NCBI RefSeq assembly: GCF_900104745.1
Contig: NZ_LT629732.1
Span: 5,443,981-5,507,980, forward strand
Direction: 5' to 3'
DNA from: Actinopolymorpha singaporensis
Lineage (GTDB): Bacteria; Actinomycetota; Actinomycetes; Propionibacteriales; Actinopolymorphaceae
DNA: 64,000 nt
Part shown: in pieces, positions 1-8,671 of the stretch
Position numbering within the stretch: the first letter of the stretch is position 1
Layout of the letters: each line of letters begins with the position of its first letter
Position numbers and translations under genes: made by a program
Notes under the pieces: generated by a model
Seen by the model: only the letters and a program-made list of their open reading frames with translations
Database searches by the model: none
What the model was told of the DNA's origin: nothing

Positions 1-918
1 CTGCTCGTCGTCGTGGGGCCGTGCTCGATCCACGACCCGAAGGCCGGACTGGAGTACGCCAGGAAGCTGGCGGCGTTCGTGCCCGAGGTGGCCGCGGACC
101 TGTGCGTGGTGATGCGGGTCTACTTCGAGAAGCCGCGTACGACGCTCGGCTGGAAGGGCCTGATCAACGACCCGGACCTCGACGGCAGCTACAACGTCAA
201 CAAGGGCTTGCGTACGGCCCGGAAGGTGCTGCTGGACGTGCTGGCCACAGGTCTGCCGGCGGGCTGTGAGTTCCTCGACCCGATCATTCCGCAGTACATC
301 GCTGACACCGTGAGCTGGGGTGCGATCGGCGCGCGGACCTCCGAGAGCCAGGTGCACCGGCACCTCGCCAGCGGCCTGTCCATGCCGGTGGGCTTCAAGA
401 ACTCCACCGGCGGCGACGTGCAGGGCGCGATCGACGCGATCGGCGCCGCCGCGGTCAGCCACGTCTTCACCGGCGTCACCGAGGACGGCGTGGCCGCGAT
501 CCTCACCACCAGCGGCAACCCCGACTGTCACGTCATCCTGCGCGGCGGGCAGACCGGGCCCAACTACGACGCAGCCGGCGTCACCGACGCTCTCGGCCGG
601 CTGGCCAAGGCGGACCTGCGCGAACACGTGGTGGTCGACGCCAGCCACGGCAACAGTGGCAAGGACCACCTGCGCCAGCCCGTCGTCGCCGCGGACGTCG
701 CCGCGCAGGTAGCCGCCGGACAGCGCGGAATCGTCGGCGTCATGCTGGAGAGCTTCCTGGAGCCGGGCCGGCAGAACCTCGTCGAGGGTGCGGCCGACAA
801 GCTGCGATACGGCCAGAGCATCACCGACGCCTGCATGGGCTGGGAGCCCACGGTCGAGGTGCTGCGGGAGCTGGCGGCCGGGGTGCGCTCCCGCCGCTCG
901 GTCGCGCGTACGAACTGA
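1..918 (+). CDS. aroG: 3-deoxy-7-phosphoheptulonate synthase (DAHP synthase), class I, 5'-truncated
   Basis: This is the 3' part of a class I (AroF/G/H-type) DAHP synthase, which condenses phosphoenolpyruvate with erythrose-4-phosphate in the first step of the shikimate pathway. The frame is open from base 1, so the N-terminus lies outside the window. Visible family motifs are GPCSIHDP near the cut, the EKPRTTLGWKG stretch, GARTSESQVHRHLASGLS, GFKNSTGG, LRGGQTGPNY, and DASHGNSGKDH with its metal-binding histidine, plus the ESFLEPGRQ metal/substrate region. About 305 residues are present of a usual 350. Many actinomycetes rely on the unrelated class II enzyme, so a class I enzyme here may be a second isozyme. 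A hairpin terminator follows the stop codon by four bases. Confidence 0.95.
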   Translation: MLVVVGPCSIHDPKAGLEYARKLAAFVPEVAADLCVVMRVYFEKPRTTLGWKGLINDPDLDGSYNVNKGLRTARKVLLDVLATGLPAGCEFLDPIIPQYIADTVSWGAIGARTSESQVHRHLASGLSMPVGFKNSTGGDVQGAIDAIGAAAVSHVFTGVTEDGVAAILTTSGNPDCHVILRGGQTGPNYDAAGVTDALGRLAKADLREHVVVDASHGNSGKDHLRQPVVAADVAAQVAAGQRGIVGVMLESFLEPGRQNLVEGAADKLRYGQSITDACMGWEPTVEVLRELAAGVRSRRSVARTN

Positions 919-922
919 CCTT

Positions 923-941
923 CCCCGCGGCCTCCGCGGGG
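923..941 (+). terminator. hairpin terminator after aroG
   Basis: A perfect 8-bp stem (CCCCGCGG / CCGCGGGG) with a 3-base loop starts four bases after the aroG stop and is followed by TT. Short GC stems with little T tract are common actinobacterial terminators. Confidence 0.6.
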
Positions 942-1012
942 TTCAGGAGGTGGGCGGATCTCCCCTACGCCACGCGAACCGGCTGTCGGTGGGCCCTGGC
1001 ATCCTCACGGCC

Positions 1013-1039
1013 CTCGACAACATCGACGACATCGACAAC
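1013..1039. repeat. three tandem 9-bp units before the DUF2786 gene
   Basis: The units CTCGACAAC, ATCGACGAC and ATCGACAAC follow each other directly and end five bases before the ATG at 1044. They occupy the position where a promoter or operator would be. No clear Shine-Dalgarno sequence precedes the ATG. Role unknown. Confidence 0.5.
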
Positions 1040-1043
1040 CTCG

Positions 1044-2363
1044 ATGTCCAACGCTCACGGGGAGATGGTCGGCGTGCGACACCAGGATCCAGCGGGATGG
1101 GTGCGGGTGCTGTTGTGGGAGACGGCGCAGCGGGCAGCAGACGGAGGGCGCGACCGGAGCGACCATGCCGCCCTCGAGCTTGCCGACCCGAGCCTGCCCG
1201 CACCGCTGGTCGACGGGGTGGTCGACGACTGTCTCACCGGTGCGGTCGGCCGACTGTGGGAGCGCGGCTGGCAGCCACAGGACGTGGCGGAGTTCGCGGC
1301 CAGGCGGTTGTCCGGGCCGGCCCGGCAGCTTGTGCTCGACGTGGTGGCGAGCCAGGCCGCTCGCTGTCCGAGGTCCACGCTCGATCCCCGCTGGCGATCC
1401 CAGCTGGAGGAGCTGGAGACCTCGCCGAGCTGGGCGGCCGACGGCGCGCGGCTGACGCCGTGGGCCACCCGGCGACGGCTGAGCCGGGTGGTGGCGCTCA
1501 GGCTGGCGCTCACGGTCCTGACCTTCCTGTACGCCGCACCGTCGCTCGCGGCGGTGCTTCCACCACCCGGGCGGGCCGGTGCCGCCGGTCAGGCAGGGAT
1601 GCCGGGCGTCGCCGGCACGGGTGAGCATGCTCGGCGAAATGACGCCGGCGAGAAGGTGCTGCACCGGATCCGGGCCCTGCTTGCCAAGGCGGAGTCGACG
1701 GAGTTCCCCGAGGAGGCCGAGGCGCTGAGCAGCAAGGCGCAGGCGCTGATGACGAAGTTCTCCCTGGACCAGGCCATGGTGGCCGACGACGTGTCGGTAC
1801 CTTCGGCCGGCGCGGCAGGTGCCCACGCGAGCGCCCGCCGGGTCTGGTTGCGGGCGCCCTACCTCAACGCCAAGGCCTTGCTGGCTCAGCTCGTCGCGGA
1901 AGCCAACCGCTCCCGCGTGGTGGCCTGCACCGGCATGGGATTCGTCACGATCATCGGCGCCGAGGCCGACCTGCAGATGGTGGAGCTGCTTCTCACGTCG
2001 CTGCTCCTGCAGGCCGACCGCGCCATGCTCGCGGCGTCACCCTCGGCACGCGCGGGCGGGCACAGCCGCACCCGCTCGTGGCGGCAGTCGTTCCTGGTCT
2101 CGTACGCCACCCGGATCGGCCAGCGGCTCAGCGCGGCGAGCGAGGCGTCCATGGCCGAGTACGACGCCGACACCTCCGGCCGGCTGCTGCCGGCGCTCAC
2201 CGCCCGCGACCGCGCCGTCCGGCAGCTGGTGACCGAGCTGTTCCCACGCATCCGGAAAACGGCCGTGTCGACGTCCAACCCCGCCGGCTGGGCGGCGGGG
2301 AAACTCGCCGCCGACCTGGCCGACCTGGGCGCGCGGCGAGGCGTCGGCCGGGCCGCCTCGTGA
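1044..2363 (+). CDS. DUF2786 domain-containing protein
   Basis: A 439-residue protein with a DUF2786 module at about residues 203-245 (KVLHRIRALLAKAEST followed by an EEAEALSSKAQALM segment), a short helical domain seen in actinobacterial and phage proteins of unknown role. The N-terminal 190 residues are Ala/Arg-rich and not recognised. The region after DUF2786 carries further conserved-looking alpha/beta sequence, including an LRAPYLNAKALL stretch. The ATG at 1044 lacks a good ribosome site; an in-frame ATG at 1065 behind GGGGAG is an alternative. It reads alone between a terminator and the convergent glnE. No function is proposed. Confidence 0.8.
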   Translation: MSNAHGEMVGVRHQDPAGWVRVLLWETAQRAADGGRDRSDHAALELADPSLPAPLVDGVVDDCLTGAVGRLWERGWQPQDVAEFAARRLSGPARQLVLDVVASQAARCPRSTLDPRWRSQLEELETSPSWAADGARLTPWATRRRLSRVVALRLALTVLTFLYAAPSLAAVLPPPGRAGAAGQAGMPGVAGTGEHARRNDAGEKVLHRIRALLAKAESTEFPEEAEALSSKAQALMTKFSLDQAMVADDVSVPSAGAAGAHASARRVWLRAPYLNAKALLAQLVAEANRSRVVACTGMGFVTIIGAEADLQMVELLLTSLLLQADRAMLAASPSARAGGHSRTRSWRQSFLVSYATRIGQRLSAASEASMAEYDADTSGRLLPALTARDRAVRQLVTELFPRIRKTAVSTSNPAGWAAGKLAADLADLGARRGVGRAAS

Positions 2364-2377
2364 AGGCCGGGTCGGGC

Positions 2378-5377
2378 TCACTCCCAGAAGACGCGCTCGA
2401 CGACCGATCGGGCATGCCGGGTGATCCGGCGGTAGTCCTCCAGGAACAACCCGGACTCCAGCGGCTCATAGCCAAGCAGCCGAGACACCGCGGCGAGGTC
2501 ACGTGGATCGCGGGGGAGGGAGTCGGAGGCCCGGTCGCGCACCAGCATCATCGCGTTGCGTGCCCGGGTGGCCAGCCGCCAGGCGGCGAGCAGGTCGTCG
2601 GCGTCCTCGCGGGACAGCAGTCCCGCGTCGGCGGCCGCCTCCAGCGCCCGCACGGTGCGGGTGGTGCGCAGTCCCGGCACCTCCGCTCCGTGCCGCAGCT
2701 GCAGCAGCTGGACGGTCCATTCCACGTCGGCAAGGCCGCCCCGGCCGAGCTTGGTGTGCGTCGTCGGGTCCGCGCCACGCGGCAGGCGCTCGGCGTCCAC
2801 CCGGGCCTTGATCCGGCGGATCTCCCGCTCGTCATCGGGTGTCAGCCCGCTGTCCGGCCAGCGGAGCCCGTCCACGAGCTCCATGAATCTCTCGCGCAGT
2901 CCTGGGTCGCCGCACACCGCGTCGGCTCGCAGCAGGGCCTGCGCCTCCCAGACGTGCGACCAGCGCGCGTAGTAGGAGGTGTACGACGCGAGCGTGCGCA
3001 CCAGCGGTCCCTGCCGACCCTCGGGCCGCAGGTCGGCGTCCACTCCGACCGGTGGGTCGGGGGCGGGCGCGGCGAGCAGCCGTCTGAGCTCGGTGACCAC
3101 CGCGGTGGCCGCGTCGGCAGCCTCCTTCTCGTCCGCGCCGTCGTACGGCTCGTGCACGAAGATCACGTCGGCGTCGCTGCCGTAGCTCATCTCGTGGCCG
3201 CCGAACCGCCCCATCGCCACGACCGCCAGCCGGGTGGGGATGGTGGACCGGCCCTGGGCGGCGACCGAACGCACCGCCGCGACCACACCGCCGCTGAGGG
3301 TGGCGGCGGCGATGTCGGTGAGCGCCTCCCCCACGGTGTCCACGTCGATCATCCCCAGGACGTCCGCCGCGGCCACCCGCAACAGCTCCCTGCGCCGGAT
3401 CGCCCGGACCGCGGCGGCGGCCGACGCCGGGTCGTCGTACCTCCCGGCGGCGGCGAGCATCTCCGTCTCCACCTGCTCGCGGGTGCGCGGGCGCAGCTCG
3501 CGGTCGTCGCCGAACATCGCCACCGCCTCCGGCGCTCGGCGGAGCAGGTCGACGACGAACTTGCTGGAGGCCAGCACCCTGGCCATGCGTTCGGCGGTGA
3601 CGCCTTCGTCGCGCAGCAACCGCAGATACCAGGGCGTGGACCCCAGCTCCTCCGACACCTGGCGAAACGCCAGCAGCCCGCCGTCGGGATCGGGCGCGTC
3701 GGCGAACCACTCCAGCATCACCGGCAGCAGCGTGCGCTGGATGGACGCCCGCCGGGAGACCCCGGCCACCAGTGCCTCGATGTGCCGCAGCGCGGCAGCG
3801 GAATCGGTGTAGCCGAGCGCGGTGAGCCGGGCCCGGGCGGCATCCGGGGTGAGCCGGGTCTCCGCTGTGGGGATGCGTGCCACGGCGGCGAGCAGCGGGC
3901 GGTAGAAGAGCTTCTCGTGCAGCCGGCGTACTTCCCGGACGTGTTTCTTCCACTCCCGGGTGAGTTCCTTGACCGGCTCCGCCCACAGCCCGAGCGAGCG
4001 GCCGAGCGCACGCAGGTCCTGCTCGTCCTCGGGAAGCAGGTGGGTACGCCGCATCCTGGACAGCTGGATCCGGTGTTCGAGCGTACGCAGGAAGCGGTAC
4101 GCCTCCGCGAGCGCGGCACCGTCGTCGCGGCCGACGTAACCACCGGCGGTGAGAGCGTCCAGCGCCCGCAGGGTCGACGAGCGGCGCAGGGAGGGGTCGG
4201 AGCGGCCGTGCACCAGCTGGAGCAACTGGACCGCGAACTCCACGTCCCGCAGGCCGCCCGGTCCCAGCTTGAGCTGCCGGTCCAGCTGGGCGGCCGGGAT
4301 GTGGTCGACCACCCGGCGCCGCATGGCCTGCACGTCGGCGACGAAGCCGTCGCGTTCGGCCGCGCGCCAGACGAGTGGGTCGATGGCTTCCAGGAAGCGG
4401 GCACCGAGCTCGTGGTCGCCGGCCACGGCGCGGGCCTTGAGCAACGCCTGAAACTCCCAGGTCTTCGCCCAGCGCTGGTAGTACGCGTCGTAGCTCGCCA
4501 CCGACCGGACCAGCGGGCCGGCCTTGCCCTCGGGCCGCAGTCCGGCGTCCACCGGCCACAGGGTGCCCTCGCCGCTGTGTTCGGAGCAGATCCGGATCAC
4601 CTGCGCGGCGAGCTGGGTCGCCGTCCGGGTCGCGTCGCCCTCCCCTGCCTGTTCGGCAGGCTCGGCGACGAACAGCACGTCCACGTCGCTCACGTAGTTG
4701 AGCTCCCGCCCACCGGTCTTGCCCATCCCGATGATCGCCAGCCGACAGGGTGTGGCGTTTCGCGGCAGCCTGGCCCGGGCCACGGCGAGCGACGCCTCCA
4801 GCGCGGCAGCGGCGAGGTCGGCGAGTTCGGCGGCCGCGTCGTCGACCCGCACCTCGTTGCCGAGATCGCGGACGGCGAGCCGGAGCAACAGCCGGTGGTA
4901 GGCCACCCGCATGGCGTCCGCGGTGCCGGGGCCGCCGTCGGCCGCTACCGGCACCTCCGCCTCGGGGTCGGCGCCCACCGTGGAGAGGAGGTCGGCGCGC
5001 AGCGCCCTGGTCGTGGGGCGGGTGCTGGACAGATGCGGGTCGGCGAGGTCGCGCCAGTGCTCCGGGTGCCGGATCAGGTGTTCGGCCAGCCCCGTGCTGG
5101 CACCCAGCAGGCGGAGGAGCCGGCGCCGCAGCGTCTCGTCGTCCACGAGCGCGGCGACCAGCGCGGGACCCTCGCGTTCGTCGTGCACCAGGTCGGCCAG
5201 GAACGCCACCGCCTGGTCGGGGTCCGCGGCTGCTCCGGTCGCGTCCAGAGCCGGGACGAGCGCCGCCGGAAGCTCGGCGATGCGGCGGAGGGCCGTCTCC
5301 GGCTCGGCGAACCCCCACCGCACCAGTTGACCCTCGCTGGGAAGCCGGCCACCTTCGGGGGTTCGCAGCTCCGTCAA
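2378..5377 (-). CDS. glnE: bifunctional glutamine synthetase adenylyltransferase / adenylyl-removing enzyme
   Basis: GlnE attaches and removes AMP on glutamine synthetase according to nitrogen status. The 999-residue protein has the expected two-headed architecture. A nucleotidyltransferase core at about residue 216 (GMGKTGGRELNY followed by SDVDVLF) forms the deadenylylation half. A second core at about residue 720 (AMGRFGGHEMSY followed by SDADVIF) forms the adenylylation half. Both acidic pairs needed for metal binding are intact, and length matches the family (about 950-1000). It lies six bases downstream of glnA2 on the same strand, so the two are almost certainly co-transcribed, the same order as in mycobacteria. 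The adjacent GlnA2 lacks the target tyrosine, so the substrate is presumably a GlnA1 encoded elsewhere. Confidence 0.97.
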   Translation of the reverse strand: MTELRTPEGGRLPSEGQLVRWGFAEPETALRRIAELPAALVPALDATGAAADPDQAVAFLADLVHDEREGPALVAALVDDETLRRRLLRLLGASTGLAEHLIRHPEHWRDLADPHLSSTRPTTRALRADLLSTVGADPEAEVPVAADGGPGTADAMRVAYHRLLLRLAVRDLGNEVRVDDAAAELADLAAAALEASLAVARARLPRNATPCRLAIIGMGKTGGRELNYVSDVDVLFVAEPAEQAGEGDATRTATQLAAQVIRICSEHSGEGTLWPVDAGLRPEGKAGPLVRSVASYDAYYQRWAKTWEFQALLKARAVAGDHELGARFLEAIDPLVWRAAERDGFVADVQAMRRRVVDHIPAAQLDRQLKLGPGGLRDVEFAVQLLQLVHGRSDPSLRRSSTLRALDALTAGGYVGRDDGAALAEAYRFLRTLEHRIQLSRMRRTHLLPEDEQDLRALGRSLGLWAEPVKELTREWKKHVREVRRLHEKLFYRPLLAAVARIPTAETRLTPDAARARLTALGYTDSAAALRHIEALVAGVSRRASIQRTLLPVMLEWFADAPDPDGGLLAFRQVSEELGSTPWYLRLLRDEGVTAERMARVLASSKFVVDLLRRAPEAVAMFGDDRELRPRTREQVETEMLAAAGRYDDPASAAAAVRAIRRRELLRVAAADVLGMIDVDTVGEALTDIAAATLSGGVVAAVRSVAAQGRSTIPTRLAVVAMGRFGGHEMSYGSDADVIFVHEPYDGADEKEAADAATAVVTELRRLLAAPAPDPPVGVDADLRPEGRQGPLVRTLASYTSYYARWSHVWEAQALLRADAVCGDPGLRERFMELVDGLRWPDSGLTPDDEREIRRIKARVDAERLPRGADPTTHTKLGRGGLADVEWTVQLLQLRHGAEVPGLRTTRTVRALEAAADAGLLSREDADDLLAAWRLATRARNAMMLVRDRASDSLPRDPRDLAAVSRLLGYEPLESGLFLEDYRRITRHARSVVERVFWE

Positions 5378-5383
5378 CGTGCC

Positions 5384-6721
5384 TCAGATCACCGGGAGGA
5401 GCCGGTCGCGTTCGAACGCCGTCACCTGCTGGCGGTACTCCTCCCACTCGGCTTTCTTGTTCCGCAGGAAGAAGTCGAAGACGTGCTCGCCCAGGGTCTC
5501 GGCGACGAGTTCGCTGTTCTCCATGGTGCGGATGGCCTCGTCCAGGCTCTGCGGCAGCGGATCGATGCCCATGGCACGGCGCTCGCCCTCGGTCAGCGAC
5601 CACACGTCGTCCTCGGCCCCCGCCGGCAGGTCGTAACCCTCCTCGACGCCCTTGAGGCCGGCCGACAGCAGGACGGCGTAGGCGAGGTAGGGGTTGGCCG
5701 CGGAGTCCAGCGAACGGAACTCGATCCGGGTCGACTGCCCCTTGTCCGGCTTGTACATCGGCACCCGGACCAGCGCCGAGCGGTTGTTGTGCCCCCAGCA
5801 GACGTAGGCAGGCGCCTCGCCGCCGCCCCACAGCCGCTTGTAGGAGTTGACCCACTGGTTGGTGACCGCGGTGATCTCCCCCGCGTGGCGGAGCAGTCCG
5901 GCGATGAAGGACCGCGCGATCTTGGACAGGTGGTACTCCGCGCCCGACTCGAAGAACGCGTTGCGGTCCCCTTCGAACAACGACATGTGCGTGTGCATGC
6001 CCGACCCCGCCCACTGCGTGAACGGCTTCGGCATGAACGACGCGTAGATCCCCTGGCCGAGCGCGACCTCCTTGACCACCACCCGGAAGGTCATGATGTT
6101 GTCGGCGGTGGCCAGCGCGTCGGCGTAGCGCAGGTCGATCTCCTGCTGCCCGGGCGCGCCCTCGTGGTGGCTGAACTCCACCGAGATGCCCATCGCCTCG
6201 AGCATGGTGATCGCCTCGCGACGGAAGTCCTGGCTCATGCCGTGGGCGGTGTGGTCGAAGTAGCCGCTGCGGTCGACCGGCGACGGCACCCGGCCCTTCT
6301 CCGGCGGGTCCTTGAAGACGAAGAACTCGATCTCGGGGTGGGTGTAGAAGGTGAAGCCCAGCTCGGCGGCCCGGCTCAGCGTGCGCTTGAGCACGAAGCG
6401 CGGGTCGGCGTACGACGGCGACCCGTCAGGCATCAGGATGTCGCAGAACATCCGTGCCGTGGCCGGGGAGTTGCCCCGCCAGGGCAGGATCTGGAACGTC
6501 GACGGGTCCGGCCGGGCCACCATGTCGGCCTCGTAGACCCGGGCGAAGCCCTCGATCGCCGAGCCGTCGAACCCGATCCCCTCCGCGAACGCCCCCTCGA
6601 GCTCCGCCGGAGCCACCGCGACCGACTTGAGGAAGCCGAGCACGTCGGTGAACCACAGTCGGACGAACCGCACGTCTCGCTCCTCGAGGGTACGGAGTAC
6701 GAACTCTTGCTGTTTGTCCAC
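5384..6721 (-). CDS. glnA2: type I glutamine synthetase, GlnA2-like
   Basis: Glutamine synthetase makes glutamine from glutamate, ammonia and ATP. The 445-residue length and the absence of the roughly 25-residue beta-type insertion fit the GSI-alpha/GlnA2 group. Visible motifs are GFDGSAIEGF near residue 50, the ATP/metal-site stretch EFSHHEGAPGQQEID near 180, and GSGMHTHMSLFEG. In the loop where beta-type enzymes carry the adenylylated tyrosine, this protein reads DDVWSLTEGER; the aligned residue is Trp374. Control by the neighbouring GlnE is therefore unlikely. The gene starts at an ATG divergent from nadE, and glnE follows after six bases. GlnA2 enzymes in related bacteria can have low activity or alternative roles, which cannot be judged here. 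Confidence 0.95.
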   Translation of the reverse strand: MDKQQEFVLRTLEERDVRFVRLWFTDVLGFLKSVAVAPAELEGAFAEGIGFDGSAIEGFARVYEADMVARPDPSTFQILPWRGNSPATARMFCDILMPDGSPSYADPRFVLKRTLSRAAELGFTFYTHPEIEFFVFKDPPEKGRVPSPVDRSGYFDHTAHGMSQDFRREAITMLEAMGISVEFSHHEGAPGQQEIDLRYADALATADNIMTFRVVVKEVALGQGIYASFMPKPFTQWAGSGMHTHMSLFEGDRNAFFESGAEYHLSKIARSFIAGLLRHAGEITAVTNQWVNSYKRLWGGGEAPAYVCWGHNNRSALVRVPMYKPDKGQSTRIEFRSLDSAANPYLAYAVLLSAGLKGVEEGYDLPAGAEDDVWSLTEGERRAMGIDPLPQSLDEAIRTMENSELVAETLGEHVFDFFLRNKKAEWEEYRQQVTAFERDRLLPVI

Positions 6722-6851
6722 TGGTCACATCTCCGCTCGGATTGCGGGGTGCCGGTCGCCACCGGATCGCAGTTAGCACGTTACCGCCTGGGTCCGCCCG
6801 GTACCGTGCGAGGCCGCACCGGCTGGCTCGGTCAGATCACCTCGCACCCAT

Positions 6852-6857
6852 TACGCT
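6852..6857 (+). promoter_or_regulatory. -10 box of a leaderless nadE promoter
   Basis: TACGCT lies six bases before the GTG of nadE, which puts the predicted transcription start at or next to the start codon. No Shine-Dalgarno sequence is present. The -35 region is not convincing. Confidence 0.5.
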
Positions 6858-6863
6858 GCGAAC

Positions 6864-8669
6864 GTGGCACAAATCCGTCTGGCGCTCGCGCAGCTCAACG
6901 TCACCGTCGGGGACATCGCGGGCAACGCCGAGGCCATCCAGAGGTGGGCCCGGCACGCCGCCGACCGCGGTGCCCATGTGGTCGCGTTCCCCGAGACCGC
7001 TCTGACCGGGTATCCGGTCGAGGACCTCGCCCTGCGGTCGTCGTTCGTGGAGGCCAGCCGGACCGCGGTGGAGGAGCTCGCCGGCAAGCTCGCCGCGGCC
7101 GGGCTCGGCAACCTCGTGGTCGTCTGCGGCTACCTCGACCGGGCCGAGGACGGCTACGAACGCACCGGCAGGCCGAAGGGCTCGCCGCAGAACGCCGCCG
7201 CGGTCATCCACCGGGGCCGCATCGTCGCCCGTGCGGTCAAGCACCACCTGCCCAACTACGGTGTGTTCGACGAGTTCCGCTACTTCGTCCCGGGCGACAG
7301 CCTGCAGGTCGTCACCGTGCACGGCGTCGACATCGCGGTGACGATCTGCGAGGACCTCTGGCAGGAGGGCGGGCCGGTCCGGGCGACGCGGGCCGCCGGG
7401 GCCGGGCTGCTGCTGACGATCAACGCCTCGCCGTACGAGCTCGCCAAGGACGACGACCGCCTCAACCTCGTCACCCGCCGGGCCCGCGAGGCAATGTGCC
7501 CGCTCGCCTACGTCAACATGGTCGGCGGCCAGGACGAGCTGGTCTTCGACGGGGACTCCCTCGTCGTCGACGAGACCGGCACGGTGCTCACCCGTGCGCC
7601 GCAGTTCACCGAGGGCCTGCTGACCGTCGACCTGGATCTCGCCGCCACGACCCGGGGAGCAGACGAGTACGCGGGGATCCGGGTCGAGCGCACGGTGGTG
7701 AGCGACACCCCGCTGCCGGCCTACGAGGCGAGCCCCTCCGGCGAGGCGCCGAGGCTGGACGAGGAGGCCGAGATCTACACGGCCATCGTCACCGGCCTGC
7801 GTGACTACGTCCACAAGAACGGCTACGAAAGCGTCGTTCTCGGACTGTCCGGCGGCATCGACTCCGCACTCGCCGCGACCATCGCCTGTGACGCTCTCGG
7901 CCCGGAGAACGTCTACGGCGTGTCCAACCCCAGCCGAATCTCCAGCGAACACTCCCGCGAGGACGCCGCCGACCTCGCCGCCCGCACCGGCCTCAACTAC
8001 CGCGTCATCCCGATCGAGCCGATGGTGTCCGCCTTCGCCGACAACATCGAGCTGACCGGGATCGCGCAGGAGAACCTCCAGGCCCGCATCCGCGGGATGA
8101 TCTGGATGGGCATCGCCAACCAGGAGGGCCACCTCACCATCGCCGCCGGCAACAAGAGCGAGCTGGCGGTGGGCTACTCCACGATGTACGGCGACGCGGT
8201 GGGCGCGTTCGCGCCCCTGAAGGACGTGCCGAAGTCCCGCGTCTGGGCGCTCGCCCGCTGGCGCAACCAGGCCGCCCTCGACCTCGGAGAGACACCGCCG
8301 ATCCCGGAGAACTCCATCACGAAGGAGCCCTCCGCCGAGCTGCGCCCAGGTCAGCGCGACACCGACTCGCTCCCGCCGTACGACCTGCTCGACCAGATCC
8401 TGGAGGACTACGTCGAGGAGGACGCCGGCGCCGCCGACATCGTGGCCGCGGGCTTCGATCCCGAGCTCGTCGAACGCATCATCCGGATGGTGGACGCCGC
8501 TGAGTTCAAGCGCCGGCAGTACCCCCCGGGCCCGAAGATCACGTTCAAGGCGTTCGGCCGCGACCGGCGACTGCCGATCACCAACGGCTGGCGCGAGGCG
8601 GTCATCGCGGGCCACGAGCCGCATGCGCCGCTACGCACCGCCCCGCCCGGCGAGGGACCACAGGCGTAG
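6864..8669 (+). CDS. nadE: glutamine-dependent NAD+ synthetase
   Basis: This enzyme converts deamido-NAD to NAD with ATP, using ammonia released from glutamine. The N-terminal half is a nitrilase-type glutaminase with its catalytic triad visible as Glu44 (FPETALTGYP), Lys126 (VKHHLPNYGVFDE) and Cys162 (TICEDLW). The C-terminal half is the synthetase, with the ATP-pyrophosphatase P-loop GLSGGIDSA near residue 328. At 601 residues it is shorter than the roughly 680-residue mycobacterial enzyme but normal for the shorter two-domain class. The GTG start sits directly behind a -10 box (leaderless), and the EamA gene follows after two bases. Confidence 0.96.
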   Translation: MAQIRLALAQLNVTVGDIAGNAEAIQRWARHAADRGAHVVAFPETALTGYPVEDLALRSSFVEASRTAVEELAGKLAAAGLGNLVVVCGYLDRAEDGYERTGRPKGSPQNAAAVIHRGRIVARAVKHHLPNYGVFDEFRYFVPGDSLQVVTVHGVDIAVTICEDLWQEGGPVRATRAAGAGLLLTINASPYELAKDDDRLNLVTRRAREAMCPLAYVNMVGGQDELVFDGDSLVVDETGTVLTRAPQFTEGLLTVDLDLAATTRGADEYAGIRVERTVVSDTPLPAYEASPSGEAPRLDEEAEIYTAIVTGLRDYVHKNGYESVVLGLSGGIDSALAATIACDALGPENVYGVSNPSRISSEHSREDAADLAARTGLNYRVIPIEPMVSAFADNIELTGIAQENLQARIRGMIWMGIANQEGHLTIAAGNKSELAVGYSTMYGDAVGAFAPLKDVPKSRVWALARWRNQAALDLGETPPIPENSITKEPSAELRPGQRDTDSLPPYDLLDQILEDYVEEDAGAADIVAAGFDPELVERIIRMVDAAEFKRRQYPPGPKITFKAFGRDRRLPITNGWREAVIAGHEPHAPLRTAPPGEGPQA

Positions 8670-8671
8670 GG

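Noticed and set aside
6770-6800. Possible GlnR box (GTTAGCACGTTACC) upstream of glnA2
   Set aside because: The half-sites have the wrong spacing and lack GAAAC-type partners; not strong enough to call.
2078-7804. A very long open frame on the + strand (over 1900 codons)
   Set aside because: It runs antisense to glnE and glnA2 and through nadE in a wrong frame. It is Arg/Gly/His-rich, matches no family, and is a by-product of high GC.
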